Both the position numbers and the translations under genes were made by a program. From assembly GCA_030691545.1 (NCBI GenBank), contig JAUYEE010000288.1, forward strand, positions 1 through 39,511: 39,511 nucleotides of DNA. The letters are read 5' to 3'. This DNA comes from a bacterium (GTDB lineage Bacteria > Auribacterota > JABMQX01). The notes beneath the pieces are model-generated. The model ran no database searches, had not been told where the DNA came from, and was given only the letters and a program-made list of their open reading frames with translations. This document shows, one piece after another, positions 27,322 through 34,555 of the stretch. Each line of letters starts with the position of its first letter. The first letter of the stretch is position 1.

Positions 27322-28668
27322 TCAGTTATCCTCTCGGTAGGGCTTCTCGTCGCTCCAGTCGGATTTCTCTTCGGGGCCTGGCGGTTGCGTGCCGGAACCG
27401 AAATCGTACTGTGTGTGTCCTTCTTCTTCCGGCTTCTTCTCCTGGCCGCTCTGGTCGTCGTGCTGGCGGTCTTCGCTGGCGTCCTGCGGTGGTGAGCCAG
27501 GACCCTCTGATTCCGCCGCCTTCTCGGTGGGCTTGGCTTTTTCCTCTTTCTTTTCGTGCTCGATTTTCGCGGCGCGTTTTATCCTTTTTCTCTCTTCCCA
27601 ATAGGTTTCTTTTCTCTCCTCCTCTTTCTCTCTCCTCGCCTTCTTTCTCATGAGAAGATAGGAAACCCAGATGCACGCTTCGTACATCACTATCATGGGC
27701 GCCGCCACAATCATCATGGTCAGGCCGTCAACGGTGGGAGTGAGAATTGCGGCAACAAAGAGGATGATGACAATGGCGTGCTTGCGCTTTCTTCTGAGGG
27801 CGGCGACTGACAGAACGCCTAACCTGACGAGAATGGTCAGGATGAGCGGCATCTCAAACATAACGCCGTTCGCGATGAGGAGCTTGGTAGCAAGGCTCAG
27901 GTACTCGCTCACCCTCCAGTCGTTGGCGATTCCATAGCGATGGTTCCAGTCAAGGAAGATTTTGATGCCCAGGGGCAAGGTGATGAAATAGCCGAAAAGA
28001 ACTCCCACCGCGAAAAGGCCCCCTCCTATAAGGAAGGAAGGGGTTACGTAACTTTTTTCCTTGCGGGTAAGCGCGGGAAAAACGAATTGGGCCAGAAAAA
28101 ACAGACTAAGCGGCAAGGTTAGCCCTACGCCGACCAGAAAGGAGGTCTTGAAAACGACGACAAAGCCTTTGGCGGGACCCGTTTCGATGAACTTGACGAC
28201 AGGACGCGCCTTTTCTTTCTCGACGGCGGGACGCTTCCCTTTGCTTTGATACGGAGGCTTGGGGCCTTTTTTCTGCGATGACTCCGTGTGCGGCGACTCA
28301 AGGTCACGAGCATGGCGGCGGAGAAAGGAAAGGGTCTCCCTGGAGTAGGTGACGAGGTCCCGAGCGAGCATGACAAGGCCGCCCAGCGGGCCCGTCACGA
28401 TAATCGGAGCCGGTCGTTTATCCTCAGTAGCATCTGGCGAGGGAGGTTTCTTCTCTTGGGGGGGTGTAACGCTTTCGTCGCTGACTATCGTGGCGTGTCG
28501 CCTGACGGGAGCCTTGAGGATGGAGAAGATTTTCGTGGATAGAACGAAGCAGACCACCGCCCCGGCAAGGGTCGCGGCGATGATTTTGAAGAGGGTCATT
28601 CGGAGGTCTTCGAGGTGCGCTAAGAAAGGTTTTTCCTCGAAGTGCTCCTCCTCGCGTTCGTCAGTCAT
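27322..28668 (-). CDS. tatC: Twin-arginine translocase subunit TatC, enlarged
   Basis: 448 residues, compared with the usual ~250. The core is recognisable: FLAHLEDLR at the N-terminus, TM1 about 26-46, FVFPALTRKEK with the receptor glutamate E204, SFLIGGGLFAVGVLFGYF, FEMPLILTIL, and AAILTPTVDGLTMM. Two additions stand out. The first periplasmic loop holds about 100 extra, charged, proline-rich residues (55-160), including a second TGPLGGLVML that echoes the normal ETGPAKGFVVVF. The C-terminus carries ~108 mostly charged residues (341-448) in the cytoplasm. It overlaps tatA by 8 bases, so translation is coupled. It should recognise folded precursors carrying twin-arginine signals. Confidence 0.93.
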   Translation of the reverse strand: MTDEREEEHFEEKPFLAHLEDLRMTLFKIIAATLAGAVVCFVLSTKIFSILKAPVRRHATIVSDESVTPPQEKKPPSPDATEDKRPAPIIVTGPLGGLVMLARDLVTYSRETLSFLRRHARDLESPHTESSQKKGPKPPYQSKGKRPAVEKEKARPVVKFIETGPAKGFVVVFKTSFLVGVGLTLPLSLFFLAQFVFPALTRKEKSYVTPSFLIGGGLFAVGVLFGYFITLPLGIKIFLDWNHRYGIANDWRVSEYLSLATKLLIANGVMFEMPLILTILVRLGVLSVAALRRKRKHAIVIILFVAAILTPTVDGLTMMIVAAPMIVMYEACIWVSYLLMRKKARREKEEERKETYWEERKRIKRAAKIEHEKKEEKAKPTEKAAESEGPGSPPQDASEDRQHDDQSGQEKKPEEEGHTQYDFGSGTQPPGPEEKSDWSDEKPYREDN

Positions 28669-28915
28669 TCAGACGCTCGTTGTCCCCGGACCCGCTGGAA
28701 CGATCCTCTTTCTCGTCTTCGGCGCGCTCGATCTCATCCTGGATGTCCTTCGAGGCTTTTTTGAACTCCCTCATGCTCTTTCCCAGAGAGCGAGCCAGCG
28801 CCGGCAACTTCGCGGCGCCGAACAGCAGGAAAAGGATCGCGAAAATCCAGATCAACTCCGTGTGTCCGATCATAGCGACGGGCAGGAAATGAGATGCTGT
28901 GCCGCTGAAAAACAT
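28661..28915 (-). CDS. tatA: Twin-arginine translocase subunit TatA/E
   Basis: 84 residues from ATG 28915, with AAGGAGG eight bases upstream. The transmembrane helix (LIWIFAILFLLFGAAKLP) and the amphipathic helix LARSLGKSMREFKKA match TatA, which forms the pore with TatC. The ~14 residues ahead of MIGHTEL are an extra N-terminal stretch; an internal start at 28873 would give the classic length but lacks the strong ribosome site. The tail is acidic. Confidence 0.93.
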   Translation of the reverse strand: MFFSGTASHFLPVAMIGHTELIWIFAILFLLFGAAKLPALARSLGKSMREFKKASKDIQDEIERAEDEKEDRSSGSGDNERLND

Positions 28916-28989
28916 CGTTCTATACCTCCTTGCGGTGATTTTCCGGTTCAGGGGTCGGAGGGCGCCGTATGCCCCTTAGGTCAGATGCC

Positions 28990-29018
28990 ATAATATCACC
29001 CCGACACAGCATCAACAA
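28990..29018 (-). promoter_or_regulatory. Promoter for tatA-tatC
   Basis: On the minus strand TTGTTG (29013-29018) and TATTAT (28990-28995) are 17 bases apart, with a leader of about 70 bases to the tatA ATG. Confidence 0.45.
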
Positions 29019-29066
29019 CATATTTTTTCCCGCTTTTTCGGCCCCGAGCATCCCTCTCCTTTTTGT

Positions 29067-29096
29067 TTGACACGCCCTTTCGAGAGAGGATAGAAT
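29067..29096 (+). promoter_or_regulatory. Promoter for the first pilin-like gene
   Basis: A perfect TTGACA (29067-29072) and TAGAAT (29091-29096) are 18 bases apart. The leader to ATG 29253 is about 150 bases. The TTGACA and the preceding ~23 bases are repeated at 30215-30243. Confidence 0.6.
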
Positions 29097-29252
29097 GCGC
29101 CCATGTCATGTGGGAGACAACTGGTGTGTGGTCTTCGAACCTTCTCGGGAAGCGCCGAACGAAGGTTGTCTGCCTTTGCGCCATTCGCCGGTGCAGGGTC
29201 CACGACATCAACAGAACATTCGGAGTCTCAGCGTGCTTGGAGGTAGATTCTC

Positions 29253-29963
29253 ATGAAAAGGAAAGCCTTCACGCTCATTGAACTGCTGGTGGTCATCGCC
29301 ATCATTGCTATCCTTGCCGCTCTTTTACTGCCCGCTCTTCAAAAGGCAAAAGGCGCCGCTCGCCGCACCGTGTGCACCACGCACCTCAGCCAACTCGGCA
29401 GAGCCTTCGCCACCTACATTAACGAGTACGACGGGTACCTGCCTGCCTACGGCGGCGTCATCCAGTTCGGATGGGGGAAAGGCGCCGGATGGATGGACAA
29501 GCTCTTCCTTTACGTTTATCCGCAGGGTACCGGCAAAGGCCCCGGCTATCCGGAGTGCGCGGAGGTCGAGCCGACGGCGGTGTTTCGCTGCCCCAGCATC
29601 CTCCGCTCGGCGATTGATGGTACCGTGTGCCTGTCCAGTTACATCCTGAATTCCCGCTTATATCTGGATTCTTCCGCGAGCCGGTTCCACATGGGGAGGC
29701 TGAAGTATGCGGACCGTGTTATCGTTCTCTATGACCGCAACGCGAAGACCGCCGCCTGTGACGATGCCGACATGACCGATGAATGGGGCAACAGCAATGG
29801 CGGCGACCAGTGGGGACGCGGCGGACTCTGGGGTTCCCACACCGGCAGTCCTCCTTACCCCGGCCCTCATGCGGGCGGGTACAACATTCTTTTCGCCGAC
29901 TCGCACGTCCGCTGGTTCGGCAAGTGGGTCGAAGGCCGAATCACTCGACACGCGGAGCAATAA
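29253..29963 (+). CDS. Prepilin-type protein with H-X9-D motif, paralogue 1
   Basis: 236 residues from ATG 29253, with TTGGAGG upstream. [18 protein letters not shown] is a type IV prepilin cleavage/methylation segment. The C-terminus [19 protein letters not shown] fits the prepilin processing-associated H-X9-DG motif, except that serine replaces the glycine. It is closely related to the protein at 31172; both share [13 protein letters not shown] and [19 protein letters not shown]. It is processed by a prepilin peptidase and placed at the membrane or surface. The role of these abundant non-fimbrial pilin-like proteins is unknown. It is followed by its own terminator. Confidence 0.92.
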   Translation: MKRKAFTLIELLVVIAIIAILAALLLPALQKAKGAARRTVCTTHLSQLGRAFATYINEYDGYLPAYGGVIQFGWGKGAGWMDKLFLYVYPQGTGKGPGYPECAEVEPTAVFRCPSILRSAIDGTVCLSSYILNSRLYLDSSASRFHMGRLKYADRVIVLYDRNAKTAACDDADMTDEWGNSNGGDQWGRGGLWGSHTGSPPYPGPHAGGYNILFADSHVRWFGKWVEGRITRHAEQ

Positions 29964-30004
29964 CGAAACATCCGGTCTCGCAGCGAGCATCTCGCCTTGG
30001 CGAC

Positions 30005-30049
30005 TGGGCGAACGGGTGGGTTTCCACCTGCTGGTTCGCCCATTTTCTT
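30005..30049 (+). terminator. Rho-independent terminator after pilin-like gene 1
   Basis: TGGGCGAAC (30005-30013) pairs with GTTCGCCCA (30034-30042). An inner GGTGG/CCACC stem extends it, and TTTTCTT follows. Confidence 0.8.
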
Positions 30050-30214
30050 GGGCAGGCATATCCATTCGCCTTCCTCACATGGACCGCTACGGGCACCTTT
30101 GTCCAGGCACGGAACGTTCTTCGGTCAACTTGCCGACGTTTGCCCAACAGCCACTGCGATTGTTTCCTCTCTTCCGCCGGGGCGCCGTTACACACACCCA
30201 CTTTTCTCCGCGCA

Positions 30215-30243
30215 CCGGGCATCCTATCCTTTTTTGTTTGACA
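30215..30243 (+). repeat. Copy of the pilin-1 promoter -35 region
   Basis: It agrees with 29044-29072 at about 24 of 29 bases, including GTTTGACAC. The -10 is poor here (TAAGCT 16 bases on), so it may be a weak promoter for the zinc-ribbon gene or only a duplication scar. Confidence 0.5.
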
Positions 30244-30387
30244 CTCTCCGTTACCGTGCTAAGCTTTTGCTCGGAAAGGTTGTGCCTCACTTCGTCAGGT
30301 CGTCTTCGAGTCGGTGGGATGCGCAGTGAGGCTCTTCCGAAAATAGTCCTATAGTGAGCGGAAACCCACAACCATTGGGCTGAGAGG

Positions 30388-30897
30388 ATGCATTCGTTGA
30401 GGTCAAACAAGGGAGGAAGCCAATCGGCACTTGCCATCGTCGCCATTGTCTGTACTGTAATCGCAGTGTATTTCATCGTGAAGCAAACCCGGCCGAAACA
30501 GCAGGCGACCTCCGGGGGCGTGTTCTACTATTGCACGAGTTGCCAGAAAGAATTCGCTGCTCCGGATCAGGACCCCCCCATTAAGTGTCCGCACTGCAAC
30601 CAGATGGCGGGCGTGTATCTGCGGAAATGCAAGTGCAACAAGTGCGGCAAGGCGTTCCGAGCCTATCTTCTCAAGTGGGACCTGGATGTGAAGCAGCGCC
30701 GGGAACAACGGAGACGGGGGGAGAACGTGCCTTACGGGGAGGATGAAAGCGAGTTGATCAGTGAGCCGGACACGGATAACTGGTTTAGCTCCGCATCCCC
30801 GGAAGGTATTTACATCTTGGGCAATATCGCCTGCCCCGAATGCGAGGCCTCCGGAGAAAATATCGAACCGATTTTCCCCAAGACAGACGAAGAGTGA
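30388..30897 (+). CDS. Membrane-anchored double zinc-ribbon protein
   Basis: 169 residues from ATG 30388. GAGAGG abuts this ATG, so TTG 30397 (nine bases on) may be the real start. One transmembrane segment (ALAIVAIVCTVIAVYFIV) is followed by cysteine pairs YYCTSC and KCPHC, then KCKCNKC, and near the end ACPEC: two or three zinc-ribbon-like units. The tail is acidic. It stands between the two pilin-like paralogues on the same strand. No family is recognised; the zinc ribbons suggest a protein or nucleic-acid contact. Confidence 0.72.
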   Translation: MHSLRSNKGGSQSALAIVAIVCTVIAVYFIVKQTRPKQQATSGGVFYYCTSCQKEFAAPDQDPPIKCPHCNQMAGVYLRKCKCNKCGKAFRAYLLKWDLDVKQRREQRRRGENVPYGEDESELISEPDTDNWFSSASPEGIYILGNIACPECEASGENIEPIFPKTDEE

Positions 30898-30981
30898 ATC
30901 GGTTCGCGGAATTTGCCTTTGTTAGGTCATGCTGAAGCGAGGGAAAAAGACCGGACGGAACGCGTGGCCGCTATGATTTGC

Positions 30982-31010
30982 TTGACTTTTCCCTTCGGCG
31001 GTGGTACAAA
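30982..31010 (+). promoter_or_regulatory. Promoter for the second pilin-like gene
   Basis: TTGACT (30982-30987) and TACAAA (31005-31010) are 17 bases apart. An alternative -10, TATTAT, lies at 31013 but is too far from this -35. Confidence 0.45.
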
Positions 31011-31171
31011 TCTATTATACGTTTTCAAGAAACGTTAAGCGGAGCTATAATCTTTCAGGAGTCACTGCTCAAACCCGGCGGAGAGTTACGCTCTCGCGCC
31101 CAAGAGGGCGATTCAGGGTCTGACGTCGGGGGGGGCGTTCATGAGACAACATTGTGTGGAGGTATTGTAAC

Positions 31172-31879
31172 ATGAAAAAAACAAAGGGCTTTACGCTTAT
31201 CGAGTTGCTGGTGGTGATCGCAATCCTTTCTATCCTCGCGGCTCTCTTGCTGCCGGCAATTCAAAAGGCGAAGCAGGCGTCCACACGAGCGGTCTGCGCA
31301 GGGCATCTGAGCCAACTTGGCAGGGCCTTTGCGACGTACATCAGCGAATATGGCGGTTATATGCCTGCGTTCGGTGGCGTGATCCAGTTCGGATGGGGAA
31401 AAGGCGCCGGTTGGATGGACAAGCTGTTTCCCTATGTGGATTCGAACGCTACCGGACAAGGGAAGTCCTACCCTGAGTGCGCCACTTCCCCGAGGGTGGC
31501 GGTTTTCCAATGCCCCGGCGACACCATGAGGGAGGGGGGCACCAGGAACCTCTCCAGCTACATACTCAACTCGCGCCTGTACACCGATTCCATGACGGGC
31601 TCGTTCGATCTGCAAAGACTAAAATTTCCGACGAGAGTCGTTGTTCTTTACGATAAACATCTCTATTGGCATTCTCCGAGCGACGCGGATATGACCGACG
31701 AATGGGGAAATAGCGGTTTTGATGGGTATGGTCCAGGCGGCCTGTGGTGGTACTCGGGCGGCGGTCCAAGGTGGCCGGGCCCCCACTCCGGGGGATACAA
31801 TGTCCTTTTCGCAGATTCCCACGTGAGGTGGTTTGGGAAGCTGGTTGAAGGCCAGCTTACTCGGCACGCCCAACAATAG
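31172..31879 (+). CDS. Prepilin-type protein with H-X9-D motif, paralogue 2
   Basis: 235 residues from ATG 31172, with TGGAGG nine bases upstream. [18 protein letters not shown] is the prepilin segment. The C-terminus [19 protein letters not shown] again carries D-S instead of D-G. It is strongly similar to paralogue 1 over the whole length, including [10 protein letters not shown] and the last residues (RHAQQ against RHAEQ). The least similar part is the middle (residues ~80-150). It lies between its own promoter and a strong terminator, so it is an independent unit. Confidence 0.92.
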   Translation: MKKTKGFTLIELLVVIAILSILAALLLPAIQKAKQASTRAVCAGHLSQLGRAFATYISEYGGYMPAFGGVIQFGWGKGAGWMDKLFPYVDSNATGQGKSYPECATSPRVAVFQCPGDTMREGGTRNLSSYILNSRLYTDSMTGSFDLQRLKFPTRVVVLYDKHLYWHSPSDADMTDEWGNSGFDGYGPGGLWWYSGGGPRWPGPHSGGYNVLFADSHVRWFGKLVEGQLTRHAQQ

Positions 31880-31940
31880 CCATGTGGGGCCCCGTTCAGG
31901 CTGGGCGTTCCTCTGCATCAACAAAGAGACACCGGATTCG

Positions 31941-31975
31941 ACTGGCGAAGTACATTGTATTTCGCCAGTTTTTTT
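31941..31975 (+). terminator. Rho-independent terminator before recA
   Basis: ACTGGCGAA (31941-31949) pairs with TTCGCCAGT (31961-31969) around an 11-base loop, directly followed by six T. Confidence 0.92.
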
Positions 31976-32011
31976 CTACTCTTTCCATCGTGGAAGGGTT
32001 GCCTTTTTGGT

Positions 32012-32039
32012 TTGAACGCGGGAGAAGAGGTGGTATCAT
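32012..32039 (+). promoter_or_regulatory. Promoter for recA-htrA
   Basis: TTGAAC (32012-32017) and TATCAT (32034-32039) are 16 bases apart, about 50 bases before the recA ATG. I find no LexA box of either the CTGT-N8-ACAG or GAAC-N4-GTTC type nearby. Confidence 0.4.
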
Positions 32040-32090
32040 GAAATTCACAACGGACATAGACCAATTCACACCATTTGCAGGGGTTCGACC

Positions 32091-33098
32091 ATGGCTGAGA
32101 AAGATGATTCGGACAGGAAGAAGGCTCTTCAGTTGGCAGTGGCGCAAATCGAGAAGCAGTTTGGAGCGGGCTCCATCATGCGTCTAGGCGCAGGCGCGGC
32201 GAAGGTTAAAGTCGCGGTGATCCCCACGGGAGCGCTGTCTCTCGACATTGCCTTAGGTGTGGGGGGTGTGCCGCGGGGAAGGGTCATAGAGATATTCGGC
32301 CCGGAAGCATCCGGGAAATCAACCTTAGCCCAGCACATCGTCGCCAACGCGCAGAAGAATGGGGGATTGGCCGCATACGTTGATGCGGAACATGCCCTGG
32401 ACCCGGCATATTCGGAAAAGATCGGGGTGAATCTCGACGATCTTCTCATCTCCCAGCCCGATTGCGGGGAAGACGCGCTGAACATTGCGGAGATGTTGGT
32501 GCGGAGCAATGCGATTGACGTCATCGTGATAGACTCTGTCGCAGCGCTCGTTCCTCGGGCGGAACTCGAAGGCGATATCGGCGATTCTCACGTTGGGCTT
32601 CAGGCTCGCCTCATGTCCCAGGCCCTCCGGAAGCTCTCCTCGGCAGTTGCGAAGTCGAAAACATGCGTTGTCTTCGTCAACCAGCTTCGCGAAAAAATCG
32701 GCGTCATGTTCGGCAATCCTGAAACCACTCCCGGCGGCAGAGCGTTAAAGTTCTACGCGAGCGTTCGCATTGACCTCCGGAGGGGCGAATCCATCAAATC
32801 CCCTCAAGGGGAGGTCGTCGGCACCCGCACCAAGGCGAAGGTCGTCAAGAACAAAGTGGCTCCCCCGTTCCGGACCGCCGAGTTCGACATCATGTTCAGC
32901 GAGGGGATTTCCAAGTCCGGCTCCATCCTCGACCTCGCGCTGGAACACGGCATTGTGGACAAGAAAGGAAGCTGGTTCACCTTCGGAGACGAGCGAATTG
33001 GCCAGGGGCGAGAAAACGCGAAGGACGAACTGAAGAACAACCAGAAGTTGCTTGACGCCATCGTCGCGAAAATTAAGGAAAAAGTGGAGTTGTCCTGA
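32091..33098 (+). CDS. recA: Recombinase RecA
   Basis: 335 residues from ATG 32091. RecA catalyses strand exchange in homologous recombination and triggers SOS cleavage. Walker A is GPEASGKST (residues 70-78), Walker [11 protein letters not shown], and loop L1 [20 protein letters not shown]. Loop L2 lies in [17 protein letters not shown], and NQLR precedes it. The acidic C-terminal tail is short. A putative promoter and a strong terminator of the preceding unit lie just upstream. htrA starts 11 bases after the stop, an unusual partner for recA. Confidence 0.98.
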   Translation: MAEKDDSDRKKALQLAVAQIEKQFGAGSIMRLGAGAAKVKVAVIPTGALSLDIALGVGGVPRGRVIEIFGPEASGKSTLAQHIVANAQKNGGLAAYVDAEHALDPAYSEKIGVNLDDLLISQPDCGEDALNIAEMLVRSNAIDVIVIDSVAALVPRAELEGDIGDSHVGLQARLMSQALRKLSSAVAKSKTCVVFVNQLREKIGVMFGNPETTPGGRALKFYASVRIDLRRGESIKSPQGEVVGTRTKAKVVKNKVAPPFRTAEFDIMFSEGISKSGSILDLALEHGIVDKKGSWFTFGDERIGQGRENAKDELKNNQKLLDAIVAKIKEKVELS

Positions 33099-33109
33099 GG
33101 AGAGAAACC

Positions 33110-34375
33110 ATGACGAGGAACATCCCCAAACGAGCAGTCGCGCTCGCCGTGCTGTCTGTTCTGTTTGTTTACAGTTTGACAAACCCCCTCCCCACAAACG
33201 CGGCAACGGATGAGGAAGGTAACCCTCTCGTAGAAGCGGCTTCCAGCCGCTTACATACGCGGCAAGATGCCGCGTCTACGAAGGAAGCTCTCGCCATCCA
33301 GAACGCCTTCGTCCAGGTCGCTGAGACCACCGCCCAGGCCGTCGTCACCATCGGAGCCGAAGGCAAGATTCCCGTCGGCGACACCTACAGCCAATTCTTC
33401 TTCGGCGGGCCCAGTTGGGCGGAAGTCCGGGGACTCGGTTCTGGCGTCATCATTGACAAACGAGGGTACGTCCTCACCAACGACCATGTCATCGAAATCC
33501 TCACGCAGAAAGTGCCCGTCCGCATTGGTGGCAAGCGAACCGCCGTCACCGTCGGGAAAGTGGCGTCCGATATCCAGGTGACCCTCCCCGAAGGAAGGAG
33601 CTTTCCCGCCGAGGTGCAGGGACGTGACCGCCTGCTCGATATCGCTTTGCTGAAGCTGAAGGGGATCGAGGGCAATGACCTCCCTGTCGCGAAACTTGGC
33701 GATTCGTCGAAAGTGCACGTCGGACACCTCGCGCTGGCCATGGGGAATCCCTACGGCGGTTACCAGTACCTCGATAGCCCCCAGCCGACGGTCACCGATG
33801 GCATCGTCAGCGCCCTGAATCGCACCTTTCCTTCCGATGATGAACGCAGGTCTTATGGCGGTTTGATCCAGACCAGCGCCGCCATCAACCGGGGCAACAG
33901 CGGTGGTCCCCTTGTCAACATCCAGGGCGAGGTCATTGGAATCAACACCGCCATCTTCAGCACCTCCCAGGGCTCGGAGGGGATCGGCTTTGCCATCCCC
34001 ATCAACCGCGTCAAAGCGAGGCTCGACAACCTCATCGCTGGAGAGGAGATTAAGTACGGTTACCTGGGCATCGAGCCAGCCGAAATTGACCCCATAAAGG
34101 TCAAACGACTCGGTCTCGACATCCCGCGGGGTGTGGTCGTCAAGTGGCTTGCTCCTGGAGAAGGCGCAGACAAAGCCGGCCTGAAGGAAGGCGACATCGT
34201 CGTGAAACTGGGCGACATTGGCATCGTCAACAGCGCCCAGTTGGTTGACATCCTCGCCAATACCCCCGTCGGCGAGACTATCGAAATCACGGTCGTCCGT
34301 GACGGCAAGCGCTTGACCCGTAAGGCCGCCATCGGCGGCGCCACCAAGGAGTATGTCCCCTGGCCCTGGGATTGA
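33110..34375 (+). CDS. HtrA/DegP-family serine protease with one PDZ domain
   Basis: 421 residues from ATG 33110, with GAGGAGA upstream. A signal peptide or anchor covers residues ~8-30. The catalytic triad is H126 in TNDHVIE, D177 in LLDIALLKL and S264 in NRGNSGGPL. One PDZ domain follows (about 310-400; YGYLGIEPAEID, then GLKEGDIVVKLG). A ~22-residue insertion (KVPVRIGGKRTAVTVGK) separates the histidine from the next conserved strand. The linker at residues 40-57 is encoded by a hairpin repeat element (33229-33280). It degrades or refolds misfolded envelope proteins. It is apparently co-transcribed with recA. Confidence 0.95.
   Translation: MTRNIPKRAVALAVLSVLFVYSLTNPLPTNAATDEEGNPLVEAASSRLHTRQDAASTKEALAIQNAFVQVAETTAQAVVTIGAEGKIPVGDTYSQFFFGGPSWAEVRGLGSGVIIDKRGYVLTNDHVIEILTQKVPVRIGGKRTAVTVGKVASDIQVTLPEGRSFPAEVQGRDRLLDIALLKLKGIEGNDLPVAKLGDSSKVHVGHLALAMGNPYGGYQYLDSPQPTVTDGIVSALNRTFPSDDERRSYGGLIQTSAAINRGNSGGPLVNIQGEVIGINTAIFSTSQGSEGIGFAIPINRVKARLDNLIAGEEIKYGYLGIEPAEIDPIKVKRLGLDIPRGVVVKWLAPGEGADKAGLKEGDIVVKLGDIGIVNSAQLVDILANTPVGETIEITVVRDGKRLTRKAAIGGATKEYVPWPWD
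33229..33280. repeat. Hairpin repeat inside the htrA coding sequence
   Basis: Outer arms CGTAGA (33229-33234) and TCTACG (33275-33280) enclose AAGCGGCT-TCC-AGCCGCTT (33234-33252) and ACGCGGCA-AGA-TGCCGCGT (33257-33275). Both are perfect 8-bp hairpins with 3-base loops. It would fold as a three-way junction. Its reading frame stays open through htrA. Confidence 0.9.
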
Positions 34376-34424
34376 CCTTTTTTCCGCCGCTCGTCAAAGA
34401 CCGCTCGCCAAACCGCCACAGCGG

Positions 34425-34526
34425 GTAGCGCAGGCCCGCGGGGCGGGCCTGCCAATTCCATCACATTCGCAGGGGGCCGCTCCATGAGAACACAGCGACC
34501 GATGCGGGCGAGGACGCCCGCGCTAC
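34425..34526. repeat. Composite hairpin element between htrA and the TPR gene
   Basis: Outer arms are GTAGCGC (34425-34431) and GCGCTAC (34520-34526). Inner hairpins are AGGCCCGC-GGG-GCGGGCCT (34432-34450) and GCGGGCG-AGGA-CGCCCGC (34504-34521). About 50 unpaired bases lie between them and include AATTCCATCACA, shared with the element at 909. Confidence 0.88.
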
Positions 34527-34555
34527 TGACAGTTCACCCGGAGGGAATGGATTGA

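Noticed and set aside
32079..32095. GGGGTTCGACCA near recA as a possible tRNA T-arm
   Set aside because: No acceptor, D-arm or anticodon stem pairs around it, and it overlaps the recA ribosome site and start.
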